Shown: positions 19,990-31,535, numbered from the stretch's first letter. The stretch: 64,000 nucleotides of DNA from Citrobacter freundii (GCF_011077955.1 NZ_JAALBX010000004.1:280374-344373), one strand, 5' to 3'. The notes: a model not told the origin generated them from the sequence alone. Numbers and translations: made by a program.

Positions 19990-20065
19990 GGGTGATTAGC
20001 TCAGTTGGTAGAGCATCTCCTTTACACGGAGGGGGTCGGCGGTTCGAGCCCGTCATCACCCACCA
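19990..20065 (+). tRNA. valY: tRNA-Val (TAC)
   Basis: Third identical 76-nt copy, 40 bp after the second and only 4 bp before tRNA-Lys. Confidence 0.97.
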
Positions 20066-20069
20066 TTTC

Positions 20070-20145
20070 GGGTCGTTAGCTCAGTTGGTAGAGCAGTTGA
20101 CTTTTAATCAATTGGTCGCAGGTTCGAATCCTGCACGACCCACCA
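20070..20145 (+). tRNA. lysV: tRNA-Lys (TTT)
   Basis: 76 nt with encoded CCA. Anticodon loop CTTTTAATC reads TTT, and the T-arm GGTTCGAATCC is intact. Last functional tRNA of the operon. Its 3' end recurs twice downstream (20282-20299 and 20512-20529). Confidence 0.97.
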
Positions 20146-20149
20146 ATGT

Positions 20150-20176
20150 AAAAAAGCGCCCTAAAGGCGCTTTTTT
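20150..20176 (+). terminator. Terminator after lysV
   Basis: AAAAAAGCGCC, loop CTAAA, then GGCGCTTTTTT, 4 bp after the tRNA CCA. The identical structure recurs at 20304-20330 and 20534-20560. Confidence 0.9.
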
Positions 20177-20354
20177 GCTAACTGTGATATAAAGATTCGA
20201 ACCTGCCGCAGGTTCGAGCCGAACGCAGTGAGGCAACGGAGCCGCTTGCGGCGACGACCCGAAGGGCGAGCAACGCGAGTCATCCTGCACGACCCACCAA
20301 TGTAAAAAAGCGCCCTAAAGGCGCTTTTTTGCTATCTGCGATATAAAGATTCGA

Positions 20355-20497
20355 CAACATCGTCGGGAACGATGTTGAACAACGCTAAGCGTTGGCCCGT
20401 AGGGCGAGTCTCAGGATGAGACGTGTAGTATCCTGCCGCAGGTTCGAGCCGAACGCAGTGAGGCAACGGAGCCGCCTGCGGCGACGACCCGAAGGGC
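20355..20497 (+). ncRNA. Chain of mini-hairpins, possible structured RNA segment
   Basis: Consecutive perfect inverted repeats: CAACATCGT/ACGATGTTG (loop CGGGA), CAACGC/GCGTTG (loop TAA), GCCC/GGGC (loop GTA), GTCTCA/TGAGAC (loop GGA), CCTG/CAGG (loop CCG), TTCG/CGAA (loop AGC), GCCG/CGGC (loop CCTG), CCC/GGG (loop GAA). Most have three-base loops and little sequence between them. A shorter version of the chain is at 20202-20281. Whether it is transcribed as a distinct RNA is not known. Confidence 0.45.
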
Positions 20498-20572
20498 GAG
20501 CAACGCGAGTCATCCTGCACGACCCACCAATGTAAAAAAGCGCCCTAAAGGCGCTTTTTTGCTATCTGCGAT

Positions 20573-20736
20573 CTCTATTCTCTCTGCCATTTACTTAAGA
20601 AACGGCTATCACTCGTGCTTATAGTGCCCTCTGAAGACACAATCCTGCCGCCTCGATAACGACACACCCGCGCTGAAGACCCGCTCCACTCTCTGCCCTG
20701 GCATTATGTTTTTTTAGTGTCATCAGGAGCAGACAT
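20573..20736. other. Gene-free stretch before the FlxA-like gene
   Basis: Together with the repeat array, the region between lysV and the FlxA-like gene is about 650 bp without a coding gene. This part shows no ORF, hairpin or repeat of note, except a T-rich stretch at 20709-20716. Confidence 0.5.
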
Positions 20737-20763
20737 TAAAGTTCTTCTGAAACGGGCCGATAG
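20737..20763 (+). promoter_or_regulatory. Sigma-28 (FliA) flagellar promoter
   Basis: TAAAGTTC, exactly 11 bp, then GCCGATAG. The FliA consensus is TAAAGTTT-N11-GCCGATAA, so 14 of 16 motif bases and the spacing match. The -10 ends 29 bp before the ATG of a FlxA-like gene, whose E. coli homologue is a known FliA target. Confidence 0.8.
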
Positions 20764-20792
20764 CATCGTTGTGGCAAAGAAAGGAGAACAGA

Positions 20793-21122
20793 ATGACCAC
20801 TATTACAACGTCAACCCCAATGATGCAAACCGGTGGCGGTAGTGCGGCTCAAGGGAACAGCCTGTCCGCGCAAATTAGCCGTCTTACTCAGCAAATCACG
20901 AAACTAACCCAGCAGTTAAAAGATCTCAGCACCAGCGAAGGCGATCCTGACATCAAGCGCAAGCAGCAGGAGATGATTCAGCAGCAGATCAAAATGCTAC
21001 AGGCGCAGCTGGCGCAATTGCAGCACCAGCAGACGGAAGAAGCCCAGAAGAAGCACGAGCAAAAAAACGTTAAGAGCATCGACGCGTCGCTTAACGATCA
21101 CCAGATTGATGTTTACGTCTGA
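20793..21122 (+). CDS. FlxA-like coiled-coil protein
   Basis: Protein of 109 aa, similar in length (110), composition and C-terminal IDVYV/IDVYI to E. coli FlxA, a FliA-dependent protein of unknown function. There is no signal peptide or membrane segment. The centre (about 28-85) is a Gln/Lys-rich heptad region ([18 protein letters not shown] and [15 protein letters not shown]) typical of a long coiled coil. The ATG at 20793 behind AAAGGAG is chosen over earlier in-frame codons. The sigma-28 promoter upstream supports membership of the flagellar/chemotaxis regulon. It converges on yfeR with a 10-bp overlap. Confidence 0.82.
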   Translation: MTTITTSTPMMQTGGGSAAQGNSLSAQISRLTQQITKLTQQLKDLSTSEGDPDIKRKQQEMIQQQIKMLQAQLAQLQHQQTEEAQKKHEQKNVKSIDASLNDHQIDVYV

Positions 21123-22054
21123 TCGTCTGGTACGTTAAACAGCGGATCGTGAATACGCGCCTGGGTCAGACACTGGGCCTGCGCGCGTACCACCTCCCAA
21201 ATCGCCTGCGCTGCGCCACTGAGCGATCGTTTTTTCCGTTGCACCAGCATTAATCGGCGATCGATAACCGGCGTCAGCGGCTTCACGGTTAAATGACAAC
21301 CCTGCGGCAAAGGCAAGGCCAGCGCGGGCAATACGCTAATACCAATGCCAGCTTCTACCATGGGAAATAACGTGGCGGGATGACCAATTTCCTGAACGAT
21401 ACAGGCCGCTATCTGTTGGCGCGCCAGCGCGGCGTCAATCAGTGGACGACTCCCTGATGCATAATCCTGCAATACCAGACGTTCGCCATTTAATGCCTGC
21501 CAGGGTACTTCTCGTAGCTGACTAAACGGATGGTCTTCCCGGCACAACAGTAAAAAGGGTTCCGAAAGCACTACTTCACAGTGCAGATCGCTCACGGGGC
21601 CGGGATCGATGACGATGCCAAAATCCACTTCTCCCTGACGAATACTTTCCAGTACCCACTGCTGCGGCCTGTCATGCAGGACAAAATCAATTTCGGGATA
21701 GTTAAGATTACTTTGCGCAATGCACTGAGGGATCAAATGCGCGGAAATGGTCTGGCTTGCCGCCACCCGCACTGTCCCTGATAACTGCTGCCCTACTCGC
21801 CCGGCATCACGCAAGGTGCTGTTAAGCTCATCCAGCAGTCTCTCCAGACGCGCCGCTAATTGCTGGCCCGCTTCGGTTAACACTACCTCTCGCGTTGTGC
21901 GATCGAGCAGTCTCACCCCGCACTGACGCTCCAGCTCTTTTACGCTATGACTAATAGCAGACTGACTTAATCCAATTATCTCTCCGGCGCGGCTGAAACT
22001 GTTGGCCTGAGCGACGGTAACGAAAATGCGTAACTGGCGAAGGGAAACATTCAT
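21113..22054 (-). CDS. yfeR: LysR-type regulator YfeR
   Basis: LysR-family transcriptional regulator of 313 aa (308 in E. coli). The N-terminal winged HTH (about 1-60) reads [18 protein letters not shown], and a helical linker and substrate-binding domain follow (from about 90, [19 protein letters not shown]). It is divergent from yfeH, which in Salmonella and E. coli it is thought to regulate (reported osmolarity response). The intergenic region is only 88 bp, typical of LTTR-target pairs. The co-inducer is unknown. Confidence 0.92.
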   Translation of the reverse strand: MNVSLRQLRIFVTVAQANSFSRAGEIIGLSQSAISHSVKELERQCGVRLLDRTTREVVLTEAGQQLAARLERLLDELNSTLRDAGRVGQQLSGTVRVAASQTISAHLIPQCIAQSNLNYPEIDFVLHDRPQQWVLESIRQGEVDFGIVIDPGPVSDLHCEVVLSEPFLLLCREDHPFSQLREVPWQALNGERLVLQDYASGSRPLIDAALARQQIAACIVQEIGHPATLFPMVEAGIGISVLPALALPLPQGCHLTVKPLTPVIDRRLMLVQRKKRSLSGAAQAIWEVVRAQAQCLTQARIHDPLFNVPDDQT

Positions 22055-22142
22055 GTATTTTTTTCATAAATAGATGCAATAAATCAATTTTATTTCTCAA
22101 ATCGAAAAACGCAAAATGATCCCTTCGACTTCAGGAGTGAAT

Positions 22143-23141
22143 ATGAAACTTTTCCGTATCCTCGATCCGTTTACCATCACGCTTATCGCCGTGGTGTTAC
22201 TGGCTTCTTTTTTTCCGGCGCGGGGCGGGTTTGTACCGTTCTTTGAAGGGCTCACTACAGCGGCCATCGCGCTGTTGTTTTTTATGCATGGCGCCAAACT
22301 ATCCCGCGAGGCGATCATCGCAGGCGGTAGCCACTGGCGGCTGCATCTGTGGGTGATGTGCAGCACTTTCGTGCTGTTTCCGGTGCTTGGCGTCCTGTTC
22401 GCCTGGTGGGCGCCGGTAAACGTCAGCCAGGAGCTTTATACCGGCTTCCTGTATCTGTGTATTTTGCCCGCAACCGTACAGTCGGCCATCGCTTTTACCT
22501 CCATTGCGGGCGGTAACGTCGCCGCGGCAGTGTGTTCCGCATCGGCATCCAGCTTGCTTGGGATTTTCCTCTCGCCGCTGTTAGTGGGCCTTGTGATGAA
22601 TATGCACGGCGCTGAAGGCAGCCTTGAGCAGGTCGGCAAGATTATGCTCCAGCTCCTGCTGCCGTTTGTGCTCGGTCATCTGTCTCGTCCGTGGATTGGC
22701 GAATGGGTGGCGCGCAATAAAAAGTGGATATCAAAAACCGATCAGACATCAATTCTGCTGGTGGTTTATTCCGCTTTCAGTGAAGCCGTAGTGAATGGGA
22801 TCTGGCATAAAGTCGGCCTGGGATCGCTGCTGTTTATCGTGATCGTGAGCCTGGTGCTGCTGGCAATTGTGATTGCCGTAAACGTGGTGGTGGCGCGCAA
22901 ATGTGGCTTTAGCAAAGCCGATGAAATCACCATCGTGTTCTGCGGCTCCAAGAAAAGCCTGGCGAACGGTATTCCGATGGCCAATATCCTGTTCCCCACC
23001 TCGGTTATCGGGATGATGGTGCTACCGCTGATGATTTTCCATCAGATCCAGTTGATGGTCTGCGCGGTTTTAGCGCGCCGTTATAAACATGAAACGGAGA
23101 AATTGCAGGCGCAGGAAGATGCCCGCGCCGCAAAAGCCTGA
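22143..23141 (+). CDS. yfeH: YfeH, bile acid:sodium symporter-family transporter
   Basis: Inner-membrane protein of the SBF/BASS-like family with about ten hydrophobic segments. The start at 22143 behind AGGAGTGA gives 332 aa, identical in length to E. coli YfeH; the in-frame ATG at 22116 is upstream of the ribosome site. Conserved stretches include FFMHGAKLSREAIIAGG, the crossover-like ILPATVQSAIAFTS and FCGSKKSLANGIPMA. The substrate is not established. It is divergent from its presumed regulator yfeR. Confidence 0.93.
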   Translation: MKLFRILDPFTITLIAVVLLASFFPARGGFVPFFEGLTTAAIALLFFMHGAKLSREAIIAGGSHWRLHLWVMCSTFVLFPVLGVLFAWWAPVNVSQELYTGFLYLCILPATVQSAIAFTSIAGGNVAAAVCSASASSLLGIFLSPLLVGLVMNMHGAEGSLEQVGKIMLQLLLPFVLGHLSRPWIGEWVARNKKWISKTDQTSILLVVYSAFSEAVVNGIWHKVGLGSLLFIVIVSLVLLAIVIAVNVVVARKCGFSKADEITIVFCGSKKSLANGIPMANILFPTSVIGMMVLPLMIFHQIQLMVCAVLARRYKHETEKLQAQEDARAAKA

Positions 23142-23143
23142 GG

Positions 23144-23356
23144 CTATTTCTTCAGGGGTTGAACCAGATGGGTCAACCCCTCGGTTTTTATGAGCAACGT
23201 AATCGACATCAGCTCGCCAAGGCGCCCGGCGGGAAATTCATCCTTACGGGCAAACCACAGCAAATACTCCTCCGGCAAATCAATAAGCCTGCGGCCTTTA
23301 TATTTACCAAACGGCATCTCCGTATTGGCAATGGCTATCAACTGTTCTTTTTCCAT
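23144..23356 (-). CDS. ypeB: YpeB, DUF3820 small protein
   Basis: Protein of 70 aa (72 in E. coli) whose core MPFGKYKGRRLIDLPEEYL is the DUF3820 hallmark. A similar module occurs as a C-terminal part of some exonuclease-like proteins, but no activity is established for YpeB. It starts 1 bp after the ligA stop and is probably co-transcribed with zipA and ligA. No signal peptide. Confidence 0.9.
   Translation of the reverse strand: MEKEQLIAIANTEMPFGKYKGRRLIDLPEEYLLWFARKDEFPAGRLGELMSITLLIKTEGLTHLVQPLKK
23154..23190 (+). terminator. Probable yfeH terminator inside the 3' end of ypeB
   Basis: The stem AGGGGTTGA/TCAACCCCT (23154-23162 with 23173-23181) is followed by CGGTTTTTA. It lies 12 bp after the yfeH stop but within the convergent ypeB coding sequence, so it doubles as codons. 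Confidence 0.6.
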
Positions 23357-23357
23357 G

Positions 23358-25445
<2,088 letters not shown>

Positions 25446-26417
25446 TTATGCGTTGGCGTCTTTTACTTCACGAATGCGATCCTGATATTCACGCAGTTTC
25501 TGCGGCGTCATCATCCGACGCTGATCGTCAAGCACCACACCGCCCACTTCATCGGCGATATGCTGGGCAGATTGCAGCATCAGTTTGAAGTTTTGGATCT
25601 CATCGCCATAAGAAGGCACCTGCATAAAGATGGTGACGCCAGGCGTTGCGAAAGTATGCATATTTTCCGGGTCAAAAGAGCCTGGTTTTACCATGTTAGC
25701 AAGGCTAAATAGCACCGGGCCGCTGCCGTCAGGGCTGAGGTGACGATGGAAAATATTCATTTCGCCAAAGGTAAAGCCCGCCTGTTGAATACTGTTCAGC
25801 AGCACATCGCCATTTAACTGGCTACCGGCATGAGCCGACACGTTCATGACAATGACGGTCTCTTTCAGGCGCGGTTTCTCCGGCGCAGGCGCGGGAGCGG
25901 GTTCTTCAACCGGCGTAGCCACAGGTTCTGGCTGGGGCGCATGGGCGGAATGCTGCGGTGGCGTCGCGACAGGCTGCGGCTCTGCGGGTCTTACGACAGG
26001 CTGAGCGGGCGCAGGCGCGACTTGAGCCTGTTGTACCGGCTGTTGCACTGGCGCACGTTGTACAGGCTGTTGCGGTTCTTGCGGGCGAGCGACAGGCTGA
26101 CGCGGCTGTGAAGGCGCATAAGGCGGTTGATAGTTATGCTGCGGCGATTCAGGCTGACGCGGCGGCTCTTGATCTCTGTAGACTGGTTCTTGTTCAGGAG
26201 CAACGCGGCGCACACGAACTTCGCCTACCCCGTCATCATCCATGTCGTCGCCATCATCATCAGCCTCGTCATCACGCCTCGATTTCATCCGCTTAATCGG
26301 ACGATCGCGGAATACGGAGGAGCGTTCCTTACGGCTGGTCCACAGTCCGTGCACCAGTAAGGCTATTATGGCGATTGCGCCAACAATGATTAATATCAGA
26401 CGCAAATCCTGCATCAT
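25446..26417 (-). CDS. zipA: Cell division protein ZipA
   Basis: Essential divisome protein that tethers FtsZ to the inner membrane. The ATG at 26417 ([10 protein letters not shown]) gives 323 aa against 328 in E. coli. A single N-terminal membrane segment (about 6-25) is followed by a charged region [13 protein letters not shown], an acidic stretch, a long Pro/Gln-rich linker (about 70-185) and the C-terminal FtsZ-binding domain (from about 190, [13 protein letters not shown] to REVKDANA). The linker differs in length and repeats from E. coli, as is usual. It is divergent from cysZ. Confidence 0.97.
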   Translation of the reverse strand: MMQDLRLILIIVGAIAIIALLVHGLWTSRKERSSVFRDRPIKRMKSRRDDEADDDGDDMDDDGVGEVRVRRVAPEQEPVYRDQEPPRQPESPQHNYQPPYAPSQPRQPVARPQEPQQPVQRAPVQQPVQQAQVAPAPAQPVVRPAEPQPVATPPQHSAHAPQPEPVATPVEEPAPAPAPEKPRLKETVIVMNVSAHAGSQLNGDVLLNSIQQAGFTFGEMNIFHRHLSPDGSGPVLFSLANMVKPGSFDPENMHTFATPGVTIFMQVPSYGDEIQNFKLMLQSAQHIADEVGGVVLDDQRRMMTPQKLREYQDRIREVKDANA

Positions 26418-26645
26418 TATATTCTCTGTTGTTCTAACACCTTGCCACTGCGGCAAACATTTACTCACTAAGAGTATTTGCCCATCTGCTCAAGTGCAAG
26501 TCCACTCACGTTTTTCTCCGCATAAAGATGAAATAAAACGTGTTTTTTGCTGTTTTTTCGACCATTTCTGAACTGGCGATATTTCCGCGCTCAGTTAAGA
26601 TAGCCTGCGTTGACCCTGACTGATATTCAAGGAGTAAGCCTCAAT

Positions 26646-27407
26646 ATGGTTTCACAATCGGGCGCCACCCCGCGTAGCGGTCTTTATTATTTCTCTCAGG
26701 GCTGGAAACTGGTCACGCTGCCGGGTATTCGCCGTTTTGTCATCCTGCCATTATTGATCAATATTGTGCTGATGGGAGGCGCGTTCTGGTGGTTGTTTTC
26801 TCAATTTGATGTCTGGATCCCGCAGCTCATGTCTCATGTGCCGGAGTGGTTGCAGTGGCTACAGTATGTAATCTGGCCTTTAGTGGTGATTTCTGTTCTG
26901 CTTATTTTCGGTTATTTCTTCTCGACCCTTGCTAACTGGATTGCTGCCCCGTTCAACGGACTACTGGCAGAACAACTGGAAGCGCGTTTAACCGGCGCGA
27001 CGCCGCCGGATACCGGCATTTTCGGTATCATTAAAGATGTGCCGCGTATCATGAAACGCGAATGGCAAAAGCTTGCCTGGTACCTGCCGCGCGCTATCGT
27101 CTTGTTACTGCTTTACTTTATTCCCGGCATCGGCCAAACCGTTGCGCCTGTTTTATGGTTTTTATTCAGCGCCTGGATGCTGGCCATTCAGTATTGCGAC
27201 TATCCTTTCGATAACCACAAAGTCCCGTTTAAAGAGATGCGCGTCGCACTTCGCGAGCGCAAGTTTACCAATATGCAGTTTGGCTCGCTGGTGAGCCTGT
27301 TTACGCTGATTCCTTTTTTAAATCTGGCGATTATGCCGGTTGCCGTTTGCGGCGCGACGGCGATGTGGGTGGATTGCTATCGCACGCGCCATGCCGTCTG
27401 GCGCTAA
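26646..27407 (+). CDS. cysZ: Sulfate transporter CysZ
   Basis: Inner-membrane sulfate permease feeding assimilatory sulfate reduction. The ATG at 26646, 11 bases after AAGGAG, gives 253 aa as in E. coli; the in-frame ATG at 26610 would add an unsupported N terminus. Conserved segments include [30 protein letters not shown] and the C-terminal [17 protein letters not shown]. It lies upstream of cysK on the same strand with 153 bp between them, so cysK probably has its own promoter. CysB control is expected from the family, but no clear site was read. Confidence 0.96.
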   Translation: MVSQSGATPRSGLYYFSQGWKLVTLPGIRRFVILPLLINIVLMGGAFWWLFSQFDVWIPQLMSHVPEWLQWLQYVIWPLVVISVLLIFGYFFSTLANWIAAPFNGLLAEQLEARLTGATPPDTGIFGIIKDVPRIMKREWQKLAWYLPRAIVLLLLYFIPGIGQTVAPVLWFLFSAWMLAIQYCDYPFDNHKVPFKEMRVALRERKFTNMQFGSLVSLFTLIPFLNLAIMPVAVCGATAMWVDCYRTRHAVWR

Positions 27408-27560
27408 CCGATAGCGAGACGGCTTATGCCGTCTCTTATTCCATAGTGGTAGTTATTATTTCTCATCAGCATATAGATATGCGAATTACTTACTTCCCCA
27501 CACGGATGAAGTGCGTATGCTAACTCTGTTTCCCAAATTTCATACAGTTAAGGACAGGCC

Positions 27561-28532
27561 ATGAGTAAGATTTATGAAGATAACTCGCTGACTATCGGTC
27601 ATACGCCGCTGGTTCGACTGAACCGTATCGGTAACGGACGCATTCTGGCGAAGGTAGAATCACGTAACCCGAGCTTTAGCGTCAAATGCCGTATCGGTGC
27701 CAATATGATTTGGGATGCCGAAAAACGTGGCGTACTGAAACCGGGCGTGGAGCTGGTGGAGCCTACCAGCGGCAACACCGGCATTGCGCTGGCGTATGTC
27801 GCCGCCGCGCGGGGTTACAAACTCACCCTGACCATGCCTGAAACCATGAGCATTGAGCGCCGCAAATTGCTGAAAGCGTTGGGCGCTAATCTGGTGCTCA
27901 CCGAAGGCGCGAAAGGCATGAAAGGCGCTATTCAGAAAGCTGAAGAGATTGTCGCAAGCGATCCGGCTAAATATTTGCTGCTGCAGCAATTCAGCAACCC
28001 GGCAAACCCGGAAATCCATGAAAAAACCACCGGTCCTGAAATCTGGGAAGACACCGACGGCCAGGTTGATGTGTTTATTTCTGGCGTAGGTACGGGCGGT
28101 ACGCTGACAGGTGTGAGCCGTTATATCAAAAACACCAAAGGCAAAACCGACCTTATCACTGTCGCCGTTGAGCCGACCGATTCTCCGGTTATCGCCCAGG
28201 CGCTGGCAGGCGAAGAACTGAAACCGGGCCCGCATAAAATTCAGGGCATCGGCGCAGGCTTTATTCCGGGCAACCTGGATTTAAAACTGATCGACAAGGT
28301 GGTGGCCATTACTAACGATGAAGCCATCTCTACCGCGCGTCGCTTGATGGAAGAAGAAGGTATTCTGGCGGGGATTTCATCCGGCGCCGCCGTTGCAGCC
28401 GCGCTCAAACTTCAGGAAGACGAAGCCTTTACCAATAAGAATATTGTGGTTATCCTGCCTTCCTCGGGAGAGCGTTATCTGAGCACTGCATTGTTCGCCG
28501 ATCTGTTTACAGAAAAAGAATTGCAACAATGA
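27561..28532 (+). CDS. cysK: Cysteine synthase A (O-acetylserine sulfhydrylase A)
   Basis: PLP enzyme making cysteine from O-acetylserine and sulfide. It is 323 aa, as in E. coli. The PLP Lys is in [11 protein letters not shown] (near 42), the phosphate-binding loop is TGGTL in [12 protein letters not shown], and the substrate loop is [10 protein letters not shown]. It forms the cysteine synthase complex with CysE. This isozyme is the main aerobic one; cysM lies about 4 kb away. It ends in a strong terminator. Confidence 0.98.
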   Translation: MSKIYEDNSLTIGHTPLVRLNRIGNGRILAKVESRNPSFSVKCRIGANMIWDAEKRGVLKPGVELVEPTSGNTGIALAYVAAARGYKLTLTMPETMSIERRKLLKALGANLVLTEGAKGMKGAIQKAEEIVASDPAKYLLLQQFSNPANPEIHEKTTGPEIWEDTDGQVDVFISGVGTGGTLTGVSRYIKNTKGKTDLITVAVEPTDSPVIAQALAGEELKPGPHKIQGIGAGFIPGNLDLKLIDKVVAITNDEAISTARRLMEEEGILAGISSGAAVAAALKLQEDEAFTNKNIVVILPSSGERYLSTALFADLFTEKELQQ

Positions 28533-28554
28533 TGCCAGATTGTTAATTTTGAAC

Positions 28555-28582
28555 AAAAAAGCGCCTTTCGGGGTGCTTTTTT
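28555..28582 (+). terminator. Terminator of cysK
   Basis: AAAAAAGCGCC, loop TTTC, then GGGGTGCTTTTTT (with one G-T pair), 22 bp after the cysK stop. Confidence 0.87.
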
Positions 28583-28902
28583 GTGTTCTGCTTCAAATTT
28601 TCACCGCTTCTGGCATTGCCTCATTCTGTTAGCTCTGGTATTTAAGCATCACTTTATTTCGATGCGTGAAATTAATCATTCTGGGCTTTGTGCTAGCTGA
28701 ATCGATTTAATGATTTGGTTATGCCTTGTTATTAGCTGCATAATGATTAATGACGAGCGAAACGCGAGTCACATCGCTGTTTCGCTGTTCTTGCATTCTG
28801 TGTCGCGTTGCCTTGAACGTCGGCGCAACTTTCAGGCTAAAGTGTGGCCGCCAGGCTAGACTTTAGTTCCACAACACTAAACCTATAAGTTGGGGAAATA
28901 CA
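28583..28902. other. cysK-ptsH intergenic, ptsHI promoter region
   Basis: The 370-bp gap contains the cysK terminator, the Cra/P0 region and a P1-like segment, AGGCTAAAGTG then CAGGCTAGACTTTAG (28834-28866). TAGACT at 28857-28862 is the probable -10. The last 50 bp (CACAACACTAAACCTATAAG onward) are identical in kind to the E. coli ptsH leader. No ORF here is credible. Confidence 0.6.
28696..28711 (+). promoter_or_regulatory. Cra-like site at the ptsH P0 promoter
   Basis: GCTGAATCGATTTAAT is nearly the same as the sequence at the E. coli ptsHI P0 region, a known Cra site. A P0 promoter follows with TTGGTT (28715-28720), an 18-bp spacer and CATAAT (28739-28744). Confidence 0.65.
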
Positions 28903-29160
28903 ATGTTCCAGCAAGAAGTTACCATTACCGCGCCGAACGGCCTGCATACCCGCCCTGCTGCTCAGTTTGTTAAAGAAGCGAAAGGCTTCACATCTGATAT
29001 CACTGTGACTTCTAACGGCAAAAGCGCCAGCGCTAAAAGCCTGTTTAAGCTGCAAACTCTGGGTCTGACCCAAGGTACTGTAGTAAGCATCTCTGCCGAA
29101 GGCGAAGATGAGCAAAAAGCTGTTGAGCATCTGGTCAAACTGATGGCTGAACTCGAGTAA
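28903..29160 (+). CDS. ptsH: HPr phosphocarrier of the PTS
   Basis: Cytoplasmic 85-aa phosphocarrier shuttling phosphate from Enzyme I to all sugar-specific EIIA domains. The active His15 is in NGLHTRPAA and the regulatory-type Ser46 is in SAKSLFKL. The start follows GGGGAAATACA. It is first in ptsHI-crr, 43 bp upstream of ptsI. It would also energise the EIICB of the island at 5838-7397. Confidence 0.98.
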   Translation: MFQQEVTITAPNGLHTRPAAQFVKEAKGFTSDITVTSNGKSASAKSLFKLQTLGLTQGTVVSISAEGEDEQKAVEHLVKLMAELE

Positions 29161-29203
29161 GTTCCGGGTTCTTATTAATATCAGTCACAAGTAAGGTAGG
29201 GTT

Positions 29204-30931
29204 ATGATTTCAGGCATTTTAGCATCCCCGGGTATCGCTTTTGGCAAAGCACTGCTGCTGAAAGAAGATGAGATTGTCATCGACCGGAAAAAGATTTCTG
29301 CCGATAAGGTTGATCAGGAAGTTGAGCGTTTCCTGAGTGGGCGTGCCAAAGCCTCTACACAGTTAGAAGCGATCAAAATCAAAGCAGGCGAAACTTTCGG
29401 CGAAGAAAAGGAAGCCATCTTCGAAGGCCACATCATGTTGCTGGAAGATGAGGAGCTAGAGCAGGAAATCATAGCCCTGATTAAGGACAAGCTCATCACA
29501 GCCGACGCGGCGGCATACGAAGTTATTGAAGGCCAGGCGACTGCGCTGGAAGAACTTGACGATGAATACCTGAAAGAGCGTGCGGCTGACGTACGTGACA
29601 TCGGTAAACGCCTGTTGCGTAATATTTTGGGCCTCGCCATTATTGATTTAAGCGCCATTCAGGAAGAAGTCATCCTGGTTGCCGCGGATCTGACGCCGTC
29701 TGAAACCGCACAGCTGAACCTGAAAAAGGTGCTGGGTTTCATCACTGATATCGGCGGTCGTACCTCCCACACCTCAATCATGGCGCGTTCTCTGGAACTG
29801 CCTGCCATTGTGGGTACCGGCAACATCACCTCTCAGGTGAAAAACGGCGACTATCTCATCCTCGACGCGGTAAACAACAAAGTTTACGTAAACCCGAGTG
29901 ATGAAGAGATTGAAACGCTGCGCAATATCCAGACTCAGGTCGCTGAAGAAAAAGCGGAGCTGGCTAAACTGAAAGATCTGCCGGCCATTACGCTTGACGG
30001 TCATCAGGTTGAAGTTTGCGCGAATATCGGTACCGTGCGCGATGTCGCAGGTGCTGAGCGTAACGGCGCTGAAGGCGTTGGTTTATACCGTACCGAATTC
30101 CTGTTTATGGATCGCGACGCGCTGCCGACTGAAGAAGAGCAATTCGCCGCGTACAAAGCCGTGGCGGAAGCCTGTGGTTCTCAGGCAGTTATCGTCCGTA
30201 CCATGGACATCGGCGGCGACAAAGAGCTGCCGTACATGAATTTCCCGAAAGAAGAAAACCCGTTCCTGGGCTGGCGTGCGGTACGTATCGCGCTTGATCG
30301 TAGAGAAATTCTGCGCGATCAGCTGCGTGCGATCCTGCGTGCTTCCGCTTTCGGAAAACTGCGCATTATGTTCCCGATGATCATCTCTGTTGAAGAAGTC
30401 CGTACGCTGAAAAGCGCTATCGAAGACTACAAACAGGAACTGCGCGATGAAGGTAAAGCCTTTGATGAATCTATCGAAGTTGGCGTAATGGTGGAAACAC
30501 CGGCCGCCGCGACGATTGCTCGTCATTTAGCAAAAGAAGTCGATTTCTTTAGTATCGGAACAAACGATTTAACTCAGTACACCCTGGCAGTTGACCGCGG
30601 TAATGATATGATTTCACATCTTTACCAGCCGATGTCGCCGTCTGTGCTGACGCTTATCAAGCAAGTGATTGATGCATCTCATGCAGAAGGTAAATGGACC
30701 GGAATGTGTGGTGAGCTTGCAGGCGATGAACGTGCTACACTTCTGTTGTTGGGGATGGGTCTGGATGAATTCAGTATGAGTGCCATTTCTATCCCGCGTA
30801 TCAAGAAGATAATTCGTAATACGAATTACGAAGATGCGAAGGTGTTAGCAGAGCAAGCTCTTGCTCAACCGACAACGGACGAGTTAATGACGCTGGTTAA
30901 CAAGTTCATTGAAGAAAAAACAATCTGCTAA
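29204..30931 (+). CDS. ptsI: PTS Enzyme I
   Basis: PEP-protein phosphotransferase of 575 aa, the first step of the PTS. The phosphorylated His is in [12 protein letters not shown] (near 189), the PEP-binding barrel contains [13 protein letters not shown] and [19 protein letters not shown], and the active Cys is in [10 protein letters not shown] (near 502). Length and order match E. coli. It is co-transcribed with ptsH and crr. Confidence 0.98.
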   Translation: MISGILASPGIAFGKALLLKEDEIVIDRKKISADKVDQEVERFLSGRAKASTQLEAIKIKAGETFGEEKEAIFEGHIMLLEDEELEQEIIALIKDKLITADAAAYEVIEGQATALEELDDEYLKERAADVRDIGKRLLRNILGLAIIDLSAIQEEVILVAADLTPSETAQLNLKKVLGFITDIGGRTSHTSIMARSLELPAIVGTGNITSQVKNGDYLILDAVNNKVYVNPSDEEIETLRNIQTQVAEEKAELAKLKDLPAITLDGHQVEVCANIGTVRDVAGAERNGAEGVGLYRTEFLFMDRDALPTEEEQFAAYKAVAEACGSQAVIVRTMDIGGDKELPYMNFPKEENPFLGWRAVRIALDRREILRDQLRAILRASAFGKLRIMFPMIISVEEVRTLKSAIEDYKQELRDEGKAFDESIEVGVMVETPAAATIARHLAKEVDFFSIGTNDLTQYTLAVDRGNDMISHLYQPMSPSVLTLIKQVIDASHAEGKWTGMCGELAGDERATLLLLGMGLDEFSMSAISIPRIKKIIRNTNYEDAKVLAEQALAQPTTDELMTLVNKFIEEKTIC

Positions 30932-30974
30932 TCCACGAGATGCGGCCCAAATTACTGCTTAGGAGAGAAGGCTA

Positions 30975-31478
30975 ATGGGGTTATTTAGTAAACTGTTCGG
31001 TGACAAAGGCAACAGCGACACCGGAACCATTGAGATCGTTGCTCCACTGTCTGGCGAAATCGTTAATATTGAAGACGTGCCGGATGTAGTGTTCGCGGAA
31101 AAAATCGTTGGTGATGGCATTGCTATCAAACCAACCGGTAACAAAATGGTTGCGCCGGTTGACGGTACCATCGGTAAAATCTTCGAAACCAACCATGCTT
31201 TCTCTATCGAATCCGATAGCGGCATTGAGCTTTTCGTTCACTTCGGTATTGATACCGTTGAGTTGAAAGGTGAAGGCTTTAAACGTATCGCTGAAGAAGG
31301 CCAGCGCGTTAAAGTTGGCGATCCGGTTATTGAGTTCGATCTGCCGCTGCTGGAAGAGAAAGCCAAGTCTACATTGACGCCGGTTGTTATCTCCAATATG
31401 GACGAAATCAAAGAGCTGATTAAGATTTCTGGTAGCGTGACCGTAGGCGAAACCCCGGTTATCCGCATCAAGAAGTAA
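30975..31478 (+). CDS. crr: EIIA-Glc (Crr)
   Basis: Glucose-specific IIA protein, 167 aa (169 in E. coli, the difference being in the N-terminal amphipathic tail [15 protein letters not shown]). The phosphorylated His89 is in FVHFGIDT and the assisting His74 in ETNHAF. It passes phosphate to glucose-superfamily EIIB domains, activates adenylate cyclase when phosphorylated and causes inducer exclusion when not. It is a plausible IIA donor for the EIICB at 5838-7397, which lacks its own. Confidence 0.98.
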   Translation: MGLFSKLFGDKGNSDTGTIEIVAPLSGEIVNIEDVPDVVFAEKIVGDGIAIKPTGNKMVAPVDGTIGKIFETNHAFSIESDSGIELFVHFGIDTVELKGEGFKRIAEEGQRVKVGDPVIEFDLPLLEEKAKSTLTPVVISNMDEIKELIKISGSVTVGETPVIRIKK

Positions 31479-31490
31479 TGCATTTAACGT

Positions 31491-31520
31491 AAAAATGGCG
31501 CCTTACGGCGCCATTTTTTT
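31491..31520. terminator. Terminator of ptsHI-crr, also facing pdxK
   Basis: The stem ATGGCGCC/GGCGCCAT (31495-31514) with loop TTAC has A and T runs on both sides, between the convergent crr and pdxK genes. Confidence 0.9.
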
Positions 31521-31535
31521 GTCTGTTATTCACGC

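Larger units (their letters stand above)
20128..20572 (+). repeat. Tandem lysV-3'-end/terminator repeats with mini-hairpin spacers
   Basis: The last 18 bases of lysV with its terminator (starting at 20128) recur at 20282 and 20512. A 73-bp unit, 20128-20200, recurs at 20282-20354 with few mismatches. A longer 141-bp unit, 20202-20342, recurs at 20432-20572 with one mismatch (20246 T, 20476 C). The spacers are made of short perfect hairpins. The arrangement recalls the E. coli tyrT operon, where repeats carry the last 19 bp of tRNA-Tyr. No promoter or ORF of its own is credible. Transcription past the first terminator would be needed to express it. Confidence 0.85.

Noticed and set aside
20108..20520. 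Two similar short frames beginning MQDDSRCSPFGSS on the minus strand
   Set aside because: They translate the duplicated lysV-tail repeat. The frame is kept only because the repeat is nearly identical, and there is no ribosome site.
20128..20572. Repeat array considered as CRISPR
   Set aside because: Units differ in length, contain tRNA 3' ends and terminators, and are not short direct repeats with unique spacers. No cas gene is nearby.
20128..20572. Duplicated tRNA 3' ends considered as att sites of an integrated element
   Set aside because: The copies are only about 150-230 bp apart, with no integrase or cargo between them.
25830..26360. Overlapping Arg/His/Leu-rich frames opposite zipA
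   Set aside because: They arise from the repetitive Pro/Gln codons of the ZipA linker read on the other strand.
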